64,000 nt of DNA from assembly GCA_945873105.1 (NCBI GenBank), contig CAMCBW010000020.1:1-64000 (forward strand), written 5' to 3'. The stretch is from Tangfeifania diversioriginum. GTDB lineage: Bacteria > Bacteroidota > Bacteroidia > Bacteroidales > Prolixibacteraceae. Below, in pieces: positions 1 to 9,069 of this stretch. The first letter of the stretch is position 1; every line of letters begins with the position of its first letter. The notes under the pieces were generated by a model. The model was not told the DNA's origin. It did no database searches and saw only the letters and a list, made by a program, of their open reading frames with translations. The translations under genes and the position numbers were made by a program.

Positions 1-184
1 TGAAACATCAGGATACCGCATCACCTGCAACCAACCAACGGAGATCGGCCTTCCTGGTAAGGATGTAAAAAAAGCCTGGCTGAAAATGGAGTCCGGCAAC
101 GAGGAGCTTAAAATAACCAAATCACTCGACGGCCTCCGTATACATGTTCAGGCAATAAAAGATGGGTGGCTGGTATTGGAGTAA
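1..184 (+). CDS. C-terminal end of an unidentified protein (partial)
   Basis: An open frame (codons starting at position 2) enters from the left edge and stops at TAA 182-184, giving about 60 residues. The tail alternates short beta-like stretches and ends in DGWLVLE. This would suit the beta-sandwich domain that closes many secreted glycoside hydrolases, and the neighbours are carbohydrate-active, but no catalytic motif lies inside the window, so the family cannot be named. A 132-nt gap separates it from the next gene on the same strand. Confidence 0.5.
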   Translation, partial: ETSGYRITCNQPTEIGLPGKDVKKAWLKMESGNEELKITKSLDGLRIHVQAIKDGWLVLE

Positions 185-316
185 AAATAGATTAATTGCT
201 ATACACCTGGCACACAAAGGTCTCATACGTCCCAAGCGTCCAAACTGTCGAAACCGACCAACGTGGCAAAACAAATAACTTAGTTTATAAAACTACCAAT
301 AGTACAAAAAACAGAA

Positions 317-1693
317 ATGCAATATAAAACACTGCTTTACAGCCTCCTCTTCACTTCCTTGCTACTGTCGAATGGCGTCGCCAAGGCCCAAAGTCCCACT
401 GCAGACGGCTACAAAGGGATCTGGTTCACCCTCGGACAATTTTCGCAACATGGCGACAAATATTCAGGAGGATTGGGAACCTATACCGCCAACCATATCC
501 CCATCGCCATTTATGCTCCTGCAGCAAAGAAAACCTTTTTTACCTACGGCGGAACGACCGGCAAGGATGAGCGGCATCTGCTGATCATGGTATCCTATTT
601 TGACCATGCAAAAAAGGTTGTTCCCAAACCGGTGGTGGTTTACGACAAGGCGGGAGTGAATGATCCGCACGACAATGCCTCCATTTCGATGGATGAAAAT
701 GGCTACCTCTGGGTATTCGTTAGCGGAAGAGGCAAAACCCGTCCCGGACTGATCTTTAAAAGCAGCGACCCCTACTCCATCGAAGCATTCAATGAGGTGA
801 AGACCGGCGAAATGACCTATCCTCAACCCTGGTGGATCAGCGGCAAAGGCTTCTTTTACCTCTTCACCAAATACACCAACGGCCGGGAACTTTACTGGTC
901 GACCAGCTACAATGGCCACGACTGGACTCCTGATCAAAAATTGGCAGGCATGGGAGGCCACTACCAGGTCAGCAATGCGGTTGGAAACAAGATCGTCTCC
1001 GTTTTCAACTACCATCCGGGCGGCAATGTCGACAAACGCACCAACCTCTACCTGGCACAAACGGAAGACATGGGGATCACCTGGAAAACCATCGATGGGG
1101 AGCTGCTAAAGACGCCGCTTGAAACCATTGGATCACCGGCACTGGTTCACGATTATGCTGCCGAAAAGAAGCTGGTCTACATCAACGACCTGAATTTCGA
1201 TATGGAGGGGAATCCTGTGATACTGGCCGTTGTCAGCAACGACTACCAGCCCGGGCCCAAAGGCGATCCACGTGAGTGGATGGTGATCACCCGCAAGAAC
1301 GGGAAATGGGCCTTCCACACTGTCTGCAACTCTACCCACAACTACGACATGGGCTCCCTCTACATTGAAAAGAATAGCTGGCAAATTGTGGGACCAACCG
1401 AACCTGGACCGCAAAAATATGGGACAGGGGGTGAAATGGCCCTCTGGGAAAGCAAGGATGAAGGGTCAACCTGGAAAAAAATCCGCAACATTACCCATAA
1501 CAGTCCACGGAACCATTCCTACGCTCGCCGGCCTCTGAATACCCATCCCGATTTCTACTCCTTCTGGGCAGATGGGAATGCGGATCAGATGTCAGAATCC
1601 AGACTCTACTTCACGAACAAAAAAGGGAACAAGACCTGGGTGCTGCCTTATGAAATGAAGGAGCCATTTGCCAAACCCGAACTACTTAAATAA
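317..1693 (+). CDS. Secreted BNR_4-type beta-propeller protein, candidate polysaccharide lyase or hydrolase
   Basis: The 458-residue product begins with a clear Sec signal peptide (hydrophobic residues about 5-20, then AKAQ/S). The mature part starts with YKGIWFTLGQ and has repeated blades with Tyr/Trp and Asp-box-like turns (KSSDPYS, DNASISMDENGYLWVF, SKDEGSTWKK), which is how the BNR_4 propeller family reads. That fold is shared with several ulvan lyases and with uncharacterised PUL enzymes. The HDN triplet near residue 118 may belong to the active site, but this is inference. It faces a TonB-dependent receptor gene across a shared hairpin. Substrate unknown; family call fairly sure, activity unsure. 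Confidence 0.75.
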   Translation: MQYKTLLYSLLFTSLLLSNGVAKAQSPTADGYKGIWFTLGQFSQHGDKYSGGLGTYTANHIPIAIYAPAAKKTFFTYGGTTGKDERHLLIMVSYFDHAKKVVPKPVVVYDKAGVNDPHDNASISMDENGYLWVFVSGRGKTRPGLIFKSSDPYSIEAFNEVKTGEMTYPQPWWISGKGFFYLFTKYTNGRELYWSTSYNGHDWTPDQKLAGMGGHYQVSNAVGNKIVSVFNYHPGGNVDKRTNLYLAQTEDMGITWKTIDGELLKTPLETIGSPALVHDYAAEKKLVYINDLNFDMEGNPVILAVVSNDYQPGPKGDPREWMVITRKNGKWAFHTVCNSTHNYDMGSLYIEKNSWQIVGPTEPGPQKYGTGGEMALWESKDEGSTWKKIRNITHNSPRNHSYARRPLNTHPDFYSFWADGNADQMSESRLYFTNKKGNKTWVLPYEMKEPFAKPELLK

Positions 1694-1696
1694 TAG

Positions 1697-1769
1697 GGTC
1701 GCGCAAAGAACGCAAAGTAACGCAAAGTATATTTATTCCTTTGCGTTACTTTGCGTGCTTTGCGCGACC
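1697..1769. terminator. Long inverted repeat between convergent genes, probable bidirectional terminator
   Basis: The arms 1697-1728 and 1739-1769 pair almost completely around an AT-rich loop (tatatttatt). Each arm is itself a tandem of 9-10-nt units of the type AACGCAAAG / TAACGCAAAG, closed at the base by GGTCGCGC/GCGCGACC. The element starts 3 nt after the stop codon of the upstream gene and ends just before the stop of the minus-strand receptor gene, with T-runs on the exit side, which suits termination of both transcripts. Confidence 0.7.
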
Positions 1770-1777
1770 TTTTTCTA

Positions 1778-4345
1778 CTAGAACTGCTCCTTCCCGAAAG
1801 TACTATCCGTTTTCGCGCTGCTCTTTCCCTTCTTGTTGAAAGCATAGCTCACCCCGACCTCCACAATACCACCCTTCCGGTAGTAGGTGGTCTCCTGGTA
1901 AAAGATCTCCTGACCCTTGCTGTTAAACGCCTGTGTATCTAATCCCTCTACATTCGAACCCAACAGATCCAGCACACGCAGCGAGAAATCCCAACCCTTG
2001 AGTTTGGCAGGGGTATAACTCAGCGAGCCGTTCATCAGGTAAAAAATATCATTCTGACCCTGGGCAGTTACCGTGGCAGACTTCAGGTTGAAATCGAGGG
2101 CAAGTTTCAACTCTTTGGTAAGATTCAGGTTGGCGTTCGATTTGAGGCTCCAGTTCAGACTGCTGTTGTCCACCTTGAACCCAAAGATATCCCCCTTCAC
2201 CGAATAATTATAGAGCGAGCCGCCAATGAAAAATTTGCCCACTTTACCCGCATCCAGGTTGGCATTCAGCTCTGCCCCCAGCGACCTTGAGTTTCCGGCA
2301 TTGGTAAAGCTACGAATCAGCACATCCTCCCCGATGATGGCATAAACATCCGGATTTTCGTTGGTAACAGTATTTACCCTGAAGACAGCATTGTCAACTC
2401 CCCGGTAGAATCCGGTCAGTGTCATCGTATGTTTCTTTAGCTTACGTTCGTAGGAGAGCTCTGTGGTCAACAAATATTCCGGCTGAAGCTGCGGATCTCC
2501 TACTTCATACACCTCCAGGTGCCTGCGGTAAAGGAAAGGAGCCATATTTTTTGCCGGCGGCCTGCTGATTCGCCTGCTGCCAGCCAGCGTCAACTTGTCT
2601 TTGTCACTAGCCTCCCATGCCAGGTGCAGGTTAGGGAAGAGGTCGAATCGACGATCGCTGGAGGAGGCTTTTTTCTCTCCGGCAAACAGACTGAAATAAT
2701 CAGGATTCAGTACATCCAACGTCTGGTCGGTATACTCCATGCGCAACCCTGCAATGTATTTGAGTTTTTTGATGCTGCCCGAATAATCTGCATAGGCTGC
2801 AAAAATGTTCCGTTTCAAATCAATGCCATTCTCCAGATCTGTGTAAGGATGAAAATTACCATCCTTTACCGCCAGGGTGTCGTAATTGAAATCGCCGGTT
2901 ACTGAAAGGAATTGGGGTTGAAAACCCAAACCAAGCCTGGATCCGTTGTCAAAAGCTGTGGAATAATCTACCGAGAGGCGGTAACCATTCAGCGGGGTAT
3001 CATCGGATTGACGGTACTCCAGACTTTTCGGCCCCACCGCACCAGTCGAAGGATTGTATTGGTAATTCTGGTTGTTCAGCTCCCTGCTCAGACCGGAGTG
3101 TTCGTAAAGACCGGAGATTTTCAACTCCCTGTTTTTGGAAATTTTGTAGGAATAATCAATGTTGAAATTTTGAAACTGACCGAAACGATCGTCGGTATTG
3201 GGATTGTAAATCCAGGCTTCACTTCTTGAATAGCCTGGTACCGTTACCTTGTGAACGTCGGCATAAAAGATATCATAGATGTAAAAAGCCGAACGACCTT
3301 CCGTCCGGTTGCCAAAAAACCAGCCCCCCGAAAGCATCGAATTTTTTGAGAGCTGATAATCGATGCCCAGGTTGGCAGAGAGGTTTCCATACCATTCCGG
3401 ACGCTCTCCGTCTGCCACCATGTGCCGGTATACCTGGTCGTTCACCCTGATGCGTGCATCTCCGGTTCTGCTGCCATTCACATTCCTGTGGTTGAAGTTC
3501 AATCCACCCGACACAGTCAGTCTCTCCTTGAAATAGACCAGGTTCATTCCACCGCCATAACGGGCATCGTTCTGTTTGTAACCGCTGTAAGTATCTGTCA
3601 GGTTGTTCCATGGGCCGCCGCCTGTCATGCCGTTGAGCGAGACGGACAAACCCTTCATGCCTGTCTTTTTGGTGTTGATGTTGATAATGCCTCCTTTCCC
3701 CTGTGCATCGTATCTGGCAGTTGGCACAGAGATTACCTCCACATTCTCGATCTGCGACACGGAAATTTGACCCAGCAGGGTTGCCGGATCGATCTGGGTC
3801 GGTTTGCCATTCAGGTAGACGATGAAATCGCCGGTTCCCCGCACCGAAACTGCACCGTCAGGATCTACCGATACGGAAGGTATTTTGCTCAGCAGATCCG
3901 TTGCAGTGCCTCCCTTGGCAGTGGCAAAATCAGCTGCCCGGTAGCTCTGCCGGTCGATGGTGCCAACACTCGTTTTGGCGTTGGCAGAAACTTGGACCTC
4001 TGCCACATCAATGGAAACAGGCTTTAGCAGGATGAAACCCAAATTGACAAGGGATGCCTTTTTGTTCAGGACAACTCCTTCTACTGTCTCCGTTTGATAG
4101 CCCATAAACTTGACCACCAGTTTGTAATTCCCGTCTTTCAGGTGGTTTAACACAAAAGTTCCATCACTGCCCGATACACTACCCGCCTGGAAGATGCCTG
4201 CTTCGGTTTGCGCACTGATGGTTGCGAAGGGGATTTTCTCCTTCGACAACTGGTCTGAAATGGTTCCTGTGATGCGCCCGTTTTGTGCGAGTAGCACAGG
4301 GGATACCATCAACAATAAAAAGTAGAAGAGTAAAAAATGTTTCAT
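1778..4345 (-). CDS. TonB-dependent outer-membrane receptor with CarboxypepD_reg-like N-domain
   Basis: This 855-residue protein has a signal peptide (MKHFLLFYFLLLMVSPVLLAQ), a carboxypeptidase-regulatory-like domain at about 22-110 (GRITGTISD, GSDGTFVL), a plug at about 120-230 (SVRGTGDFIVYLNGKPTQI, GKGGIININTKK) and a 22-strand-type outer-membrane barrel, matching the outer membrane beta-barrel group 3 receptors rather than SusC. It would take up a ligand across the outer membrane using TonB energy. No SusD partner is next to it, so the ligand cannot be assumed to be a glycan. I chose ATG at 4345 over the TTG one codon upstream. Its upstream region contains a candidate promoter at 4468-4475. 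Confidence 0.9.
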   Translation of the reverse strand: MKHFLLFYFLLLMVSPVLLAQNGRITGTISDQLSKEKIPFATISAQTEAGIFQAGSVSGSDGTFVLNHLKDGNYKLVVKFMGYQTETVEGVVLNKKASLVNLGFILLKPVSIDVAEVQVSANAKTSVGTIDRQSYRAADFATAKGGTATDLLSKIPSVSVDPDGAVSVRGTGDFIVYLNGKPTQIDPATLLGQISVSQIENVEVISVPTARYDAQGKGGIININTKKTGMKGLSVSLNGMTGGGPWNNLTDTYSGYKQNDARYGGGMNLVYFKERLTVSGGLNFNHRNVNGSRTGDARIRVNDQVYRHMVADGERPEWYGNLSANLGIDYQLSKNSMLSGGWFFGNRTEGRSAFYIYDIFYADVHKVTVPGYSRSEAWIYNPNTDDRFGQFQNFNIDYSYKISKNRELKISGLYEHSGLSRELNNQNYQYNPSTGAVGPKSLEYRQSDDTPLNGYRLSVDYSTAFDNGSRLGLGFQPQFLSVTGDFNYDTLAVKDGNFHPYTDLENGIDLKRNIFAAYADYSGSIKKLKYIAGLRMEYTDQTLDVLNPDYFSLFAGEKKASSSDRRFDLFPNLHLAWEASDKDKLTLAGSRRISRPPAKNMAPFLYRRHLEVYEVGDPQLQPEYLLTTELSYERKLKKHTMTLTGFYRGVDNAVFRVNTVTNENPDVYAIIGEDVLIRSFTNAGNSRSLGAELNANLDAGKVGKFFIGGSLYNYSVKGDIFGFKVDNSSLNWSLKSNANLNLTKELKLALDFNLKSATVTAQGQNDIFYLMNGSLSYTPAKLKGWDFSLRVLDLLGSNVEGLDTQAFNSKGQEIFYQETTYYRKGGIVEVGVSYAFNKKGKSSAKTDSTFGKEQF

Positions 4346-4467
4346 CAAAGAAAAATTAAAAAAATTATGTTCCAGATCTCACTGAAACCTTGGTGCCTTT
4401 GGGTCTTGGCGGCCTCATCTTGGATCAATAAATGCAGGGAACTGACCATAAAATCCCGTCTTAAAAC

Positions 4468-4475
4468 CAAAGATA
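4468..4475 (-). promoter_or_regulatory. Candidate -7 element for the TonB-dependent receptor gene
   Basis: On the minus strand this reads TATCTTTG, a full match to the Bacteroidota -7 consensus TAnnTTTG. The -33 side is weak (TTGG, 21 nt upstream). It would give a leader of roughly 115 nt. Motif match only. Confidence 0.4.
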
Positions 4476-4524
4476 AAATTTCTTATCTTGCTTAACCCAA
4501 TTTCAAATAGCTGAACATCCACCT

Positions 4525-6459
4525 ATGTGCAACAAAATTCTATACGTGATAAATATATGCATAGTTGCATATTTTTCCTGTATTGTAACCACCAGCGCCC
4601 AAAAAACTTTCAAAATCCAATTCGACAGCAACAAAGAGGTCTCCGGCAAGAAATTCGCCATCCGCGACATCTCTCCGGGAATCCCCTCCAACTGGGATGG
4701 CTACAACTTCGTGGTGCTCGAATTAAAGGCCTCCACTCCTCAACGGTTTCATGTCGGATTCACCACCGAGACCGGCTACAACGAGCTTCGCGTCATGAGC
4801 TACTGTGCCAACGGCTGGAACAAGCTAGCCATCCCGCTCCGCTTCTACCGCGATCTGCCCGGCGCAGCCCACGACCTGGCCGCCACCTACAACCAGCCCC
4901 GCTACACCGGCTGGGTCAACCTTGGGGGTAAGCGTGGTCCGCTCAGAGGTATTGATTCGATCGGTATCCGCATGAATGTTCCCATCAACAATCCTTCTAT
5001 CGAACTTAGATCCATCTCCCTTTCGGTGGAGGATCCAGGCGATCAGTACCTTGGGGACCAGCCGGTAGTGGACGAATTCGGCCAGTGGAATCTGGGGAAT
5101 TATGAAAACAAGATCCAGTCGGCCGAACAGCTCCGGAAAGAGTGGGAGGCAGAAGATGCTGAAATCGTCTCCACCAAAGCCTACAACTACGCCAAATTCG
5201 GGGGTTACCTGCCGGGAAAGCTGAGGGCAACAGGGTTTTTCCATACCGAAAAAACCAACGGCAAATGGTGGTTTGTCGACCCGGAAGGGTACCAGTTCCT
5301 CTCCGTTGGGGTCGACTGTGTCAGCCCTGGAGGTGGCGGCAATGCCAGGGATCTCGACAAAAGGGATCACATTTACAAGGCGCTGCCCCCAACCGGTATT
5401 GGCGCCAATCCACGGAGACCCAACTCCGCCTCCTTCGGCAGCTGGAACCTCTTCCGGCGCTACGGGGATAGCTATCCCGAAAAATCCCGCGAGCTGGTCA
5501 TCAAAAGAATGGACAAATGGGGCCTCAACACCATCTGCAACTGGTCCTCCATGGAGGTGATGGCCCTCAACCGAAAAGCATTTATGCTTCAATTGCGCGG
5601 TGTAGGCATCGAAAATGGCATCATGGGACTACCGGATGTCTATGCCCCGGGTTTTGCGGCCAAAGTTGATGCTTCTATCAGGGAATTTGTGACTCCCTTC
5701 CGGGAAAACCCCTGGCTAATTGGCTACTTCTCCGGCAACGAACCCTCCTGGACAGGCCAGGAGGAGCGGCTTTGCGGGATGCTGTTGAGTGGTACCGACC
5801 GTCCCTTCAAAGAAGCACTGACCAAATACCTGGGAGGTAAAGACTCCCCCGAAAAGCGAAAGCAATTTGTGATCGAAACTTTCCGGATTTTCCTGCAGAT
5901 CGTCAACAAATCCCTAAAGACCCACGACCCCAACCACCTCAACCTGGGTATTCGCTTCGGGCACAATCCTGGGTTGGAGATATTGGCCGTCTGCAAGGAT
6001 GTCTTCGATGTCTTCAGCTTCAACTGCTACGACCTCGCCCCGAAGCAAGAGTTCATGGACCAGATCATGGAGGGGACGGGACTGCCGATGATCATCGGGG
6101 AGTACCATTTCGGTACCGTCGACAGAGGCATGGCCCAGTCGCTCTGGCAGGTCAACTCGCAAAAAGAGCGGGGCGTCGCCTTCAGCTACTACACCGAACA
6201 GGCCTATTCCCACCCCGGACTGATCGGAACCGCCTGGTTCCAGTGGTGCGACCAGGACCTGACCGGTCGCTTCGACGGTGAAAATTACAACTGCGGACTG
6301 GTCGACGTCACCGACCGCCCCTACCCCTGGATGGTGGAGGCTGTTGGACGGACCGCCCAAAAGCTATATGGCATTCACAACGGATCCACCCTACCCACCA
6401 GCCAAAAACCAGTCAAGGCAAGGGGGCATGGCGGTATTCCTGATTTGTGGGAGAAATAA
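4525..6459 (+). CDS. Secreted clan GH-A glycoside hydrolase, agarase-like (GH50-like)
   Basis: The 644-residue product has a hydrophobic N-terminus ending near TTSAQ (residue 26), an N-terminal beta-sandwich/CBM-like region to about 180 and a TIM-barrel part from about 235. GKWWFVDPEGYQFLSVGVD (about 246-264) is the opening seen in GH50-type beta-agarases and relatives. GYFSGNEPSW places the Asn-Glu acid/base pair at about N405-E406, and IIGEYHFG places the likely nucleophile at about E526, as expected for clan GH-A. It should hydrolyse a beta-linked polysaccharide outside or in the periplasm; agarose itself is not proven. It is divergent from the receptor gene. Family assignment is from motifs only. 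Confidence 0.7.
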   Translation: MCNKILYVINICIVAYFSCIVTTSAQKTFKIQFDSNKEVSGKKFAIRDISPGIPSNWDGYNFVVLELKASTPQRFHVGFTTETGYNELRVMSYCANGWNKLAIPLRFYRDLPGAAHDLAATYNQPRYTGWVNLGGKRGPLRGIDSIGIRMNVPINNPSIELRSISLSVEDPGDQYLGDQPVVDEFGQWNLGNYENKIQSAEQLRKEWEAEDAEIVSTKAYNYAKFGGYLPGKLRATGFFHTEKTNGKWWFVDPEGYQFLSVGVDCVSPGGGGNARDLDKRDHIYKALPPTGIGANPRRPNSASFGSWNLFRRYGDSYPEKSRELVIKRMDKWGLNTICNWSSMEVMALNRKAFMLQLRGVGIENGIMGLPDVYAPGFAAKVDASIREFVTPFRENPWLIGYFSGNEPSWTGQEERLCGMLLSGTDRPFKEALTKYLGGKDSPEKRKQFVIETFRIFLQIVNKSLKTHDPNHLNLGIRFGHNPGLEILAVCKDVFDVFSFNCYDLAPKQEFMDQIMEGTGLPMIIGEYHFGTVDRGMAQSLWQVNSQKERGVAFSYYTEQAYSHPGLIGTAWFQWCDQDLTGRFDGENYNCGLVDVTDRPYPWMVEAVGRTAQKLYGIHNGSTLPTSQKPVKARGHGGIPDLWEK

Positions 6460-6512
6460 AAAAGCAGAAAGGGTTTGCCTTTCGGCTTCGCTCAGGGACT
6501 GACACTATTTAG

Positions 6513-6611
6513 AACATTTCAAACATTTCAAACATTTCAAACATTTCAAACATTTCAAACATTTCAAACATTTCAAACATTTCAAACATTTCAAACATTT
6601 CAAACATTTCA
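6513..6611 (+). repeat. Eleven perfect tandem copies of a 9-nt unit, abutting a start codon
   Basis: The unit AACATTTCA repeats 11 times without a mismatch from 6513 to 6611, and the next base is the A of an ATG start codon (6612). A TAG stop in the same frame sits directly before the first unit (6510-6512). The unit length is a multiple of three, so copy-number change would alter leader length without shifting frame. The gene behind it has no Shine-Dalgarno sequence; the repeat is its whole leader. Confidence 0.97.
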
Positions 6612-7259
6612 ATGATGAAAACAATCTTCCTGTTACTAGTTTTTTTCATTTCCCTTTCTGCTTTTGCCCAGAACAAGCAAATTGAGATGACCCACTACAT
6701 CTTTCCGGAATTTACAATGGGAATTGTAAAGATGCATGCGGGTGGAACAAATACACCCATGCTCAACTACAACTCGCTCACCGAGGAGATGATTTTTGAC
6801 AGCAACGGCAAGAAGCTGGCCATGGACAAGCTGAACGACATTGACACCATCTACATCGAAGGCAGAATCTTCATTCCCCACCAGAAAAAATTCATTGAGT
6901 TGATTCATAAGAACAAATATGAACTCTTTGTCGCCCACAAATGCAGCCTGATCGATCCGGGCAAACCGGCAGCCTATGGTGGCACTTCACAAACTTCCGC
7001 ATCAACTGCTTTCTCCTCCTTCTCTTCCGGAGGTCAACTCTACGAACTTTCACTGCCAGATGGTTATACCACCAAACCTTATGCAGAGTATCTGCTGTTG
7101 AAGGATGGCAAATACAATCCGTTTCTCACCATCAAACAGCTTTCCAAAATATTTGATGCCCAGTCTGCTTCCTTCAAAACCTACACCAAGACCCACAAGG
7201 TCAAATACGAGGATCAGGAAAGTATCGTTGAACTGATCCGTTTTATGGAGCAGCAGTAA
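6612..7259 (+). CDS. Secreted hypothetical protein behind a tandem-repeat leader
   Basis: The 215-residue product starts with a signal peptide (MMKTIFLLLVFFISLSAFAQ). The rest is unrecognised: an N-terminal part rich in Thr/Asn, a short low-complexity Ser/Gly stretch (about residues 126-140, SQTSASTAFSSFSSGG), and a lysine-rich C-terminus. It has no transmembrane helix or lipobox after the signal, so it is probably periplasmic. Either ATG at 6612 or ATG at 6615 could be used. Expression may depend on the number of 9-nt units directly upstream. Function unknown. Confidence 0.75.
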   Translation: MMKTIFLLLVFFISLSAFAQNKQIEMTHYIFPEFTMGIVKMHAGGTNTPMLNYNSLTEEMIFDSNGKKLAMDKLNDIDTIYIEGRIFIPHQKKFIELIHKNKYELFVAHKCSLIDPGKPAAYGGTSQTSASTAFSSFSSGGQLYELSLPDGYTTKPYAEYLLLKDGKYNPFLTIKQLSKIFDAQSASFKTYTKTHKVKYEDQESIVELIRFMEQQ

Positions 7260-7293
7260 ATATTAGAAAAACCAGAATCGTAAAGCGTTAAAT

Positions 7294-7595
7294 ATGATGG
7301 CACTACCGACAATATTGCCGTTGTTTCTGTACAGTATTTGCTTTGGACAAGTACCTACGACAGACTATTCGCTTTCCCTCGATTTTGCGCCCTCATTTAT
7401 TCCTCCAGGCAAAGTAACAATAGGAAAGAGGTTTTCATCGACCTTTCCAACTTCAAAGGGATGGGTACCATGATTTATCCGCTTTTTAGGTCACTTATAG
7501 AAAAAAATAAAAGAATATTTTGGGTGAAGCCATCACCGGAAGGTCTAAAACATGTTTGGGAAATTGGCGTACCTTCAGAAAACATCCTGAAATAA
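7294..7595 (+). pseudogene. Probable decayed gene of unknown function
   Basis: Two overlapping frames cover this gap. The first (ATG 7294 to TGA 7473, 59 codons) opens with a signal-peptide-like stretch (MALPTILPLFLYSICFGQ) and then stops. The second, in another frame and ending at TAA 7593-7595, carries EVFIDLSNFKGMGTMIYPLF and a tail that vaguely recalls STAS-type folds. A frameshift around 7420 would join them into one product. Neither half is a recognisable complete protein, so I read this as a gene remnant. It could also be two unrelated chance frames. Confidence 0.35.
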
Positions 7596-7643
7596 ATAGA
7601 GAGCTAAGGTGAAAAGTACTCCTCCGAAATAATTTCATTGCGT

Positions 7644-9041
7644 ATGGAACGTAGAAATTTCTTAAAGCATGCCGGTTTGGCTGGTATTGGGTCAACCTTG
7701 GTTAACCATCAGCTTACTGCTTCGGGTGATAATTCAGATAACGAATCTATTGTTGAGCAGCAGCATAAAATACCAACAAAGGGGGTTTTTGAGGTGATCG
7801 TTTGTGGTGGTGGCCCTGCAGGTGTCGCGGCTGCAATTGAAGCAGGCCGCTCCGGGGCCAAAACCATGCTGATAGAAGCAAAAGGGTGTTTGGGAGGTGT
7901 ATGGACCTCCGGACTACTGACCTGGATCCTCGATTTTTATTACCAACCCGGACTCTTAAGGGAAATAACTGAAAAACTAAGCAAAAGAGGTGCCCGTTGC
8001 CCCATTGATACCACCACGAGCTCTTTTTCTTTTGAACCCGAAGCGATGAAATTACTGCTGGATGAATTGTGTACCGAAGCCGGTGTGACCATCCGTTTTC
8101 ATACCCAAGTATGTAGCACGAGTGTAAAGAATAAACGCCTTACCCATGTTATCACGGAATCGAAATCGGGTCGTGAAGCTTGGAAAGCCAATATTTTTGT
8201 AGATGCCACAGGTGATGGAGATCTGGCTGCCCAGGCCGGTTGCGGTTTCGACCTTGGCGATCCTGGCAACAATCAGGCAACACAACCTTTCAGCTTGTTG
8301 GGTCTGTTGACAGGCTTGAATTTTGAGGAGGTCAAAGAGTATACCCGATGGGCCGGGGACAAAAACTCCGTTAGCAAAAAGAGATTACTCGAAGCCATTC
8401 AAAAAGGGGGATTTGAACCCTCCTACCGCCTCCCTACCCTCTTCCCAATTACCCATAACCTCTTCATGATCATGGCAAACCATGAATACGGATTTTCTGC
8501 GCTAAATGCGGAGGATGTAACCAAAGCTACTTTGATTGCCAGAAAAGAGTTTTGGAACACCATCAATGCCTTGCGAAACAATGGAGGAATCTGGAAGGAT
8601 GTAAAGATTGTCTCAACGGCCGAGCAAATTGGTACCCGGGAAGGAAGACGGATTCATGGGCTCTATACCGTTTCGGCGGAGGATCTTATCAAGGGAACCT
8701 ACCACCAGGATGCAATAGCAGAAGTAAGGTTTGGAGTAGATGTACATTCGATTCAGCTGGAAAAAGACCACAACAATGTCAATTACAACCAGGGAATCAA
8801 AAGCAAACCCTATACAATTCCCCTTCGCGCGCTCATTGCAAAGGATGTTAATGGACTATTGCTGGCGGGCAGATGCATCAGCGGGGACTTTATTGCCCAC
8901 TCAAGCTACAGGGTTACAGGACCTGCTTCCACGATCGGACAGGCTGCCGGCCGTGTTGCAGCCATTGCAGCCATTGAGAACAAACTACCACAGGAGATCG
9001 AATTCAATCGTTTCAACCTGGATAGCTTCAAACAGAAATAG
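7644..9041 (+). CDS. Exported FAD-dependent oxidoreductase (FAD_oxidored family)
   Basis: The 465-residue protein begins MERRNFLKHAGLAGIG, a twin-arginine-like start, and has an FAD-binding dinucleotide fold at about 50-80 (VIVCGGGPAGVAAA followed by an acidic end at LIEA), the GGVWTSGLL segment, an ATGDGDLAAQAGC loop, and a C-terminal FAD contact (GLLLAGRCISGDFIAHSSYR). This is the FAD-dependent oxidoreductase family common in PULs and next to sugar-acid genes; substrates are generally unknown. ATG at 7644 is preferred over the TTG two codons earlier because it starts directly at the RR-type export signal. It precedes an esterase fragment and a GntP-type permease, so a role in oxidising or reducing a sugar acid is a reasonable guess. 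Confidence 0.85.
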   Translation: MERRNFLKHAGLAGIGSTLVNHQLTASGDNSDNESIVEQQHKIPTKGVFEVIVCGGGPAGVAAAIEAGRSGAKTMLIEAKGCLGGVWTSGLLTWILDFYYQPGLLREITEKLSKRGARCPIDTTTSSFSFEPEAMKLLLDELCTEAGVTIRFHTQVCSTSVKNKRLTHVITESKSGREAWKANIFVDATGDGDLAAQAGCGFDLGDPGNNQATQPFSLLGLLTGLNFEEVKEYTRWAGDKNSVSKKRLLEAIQKGGFEPSYRLPTLFPITHNLFMIMANHEYGFSALNAEDVTKATLIARKEFWNTINALRNNGGIWKDVKIVSTAEQIGTREGRRIHGLYTVSAEDLIKGTYHQDAIAEVRFGVDVHSIQLEKDHNNVNYNQGIKSKPYTIPLRALIAKDVNGLLLAGRCISGDFIAHSSYRVTGPASTIGQAAGRVAAIAAIENKLPQEIEFNRFNLDSFKQK

Positions 9042-9069
9042 AGTAGAACAAATACCTGACAGGCTTGAT

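Noticed and set aside
464-1060. Long antisense open frame opposite the BNR_4 gene
   Set aside because: It shadows the coding strand, has no signal or domain features and lies entirely within a gene with clear family motifs.
6513-6611. CRISPR-like direct repeat array
   Set aside because: The 9-nt units are contiguous with no spacers and no cas gene is nearby; it is a simple tandem repeat.
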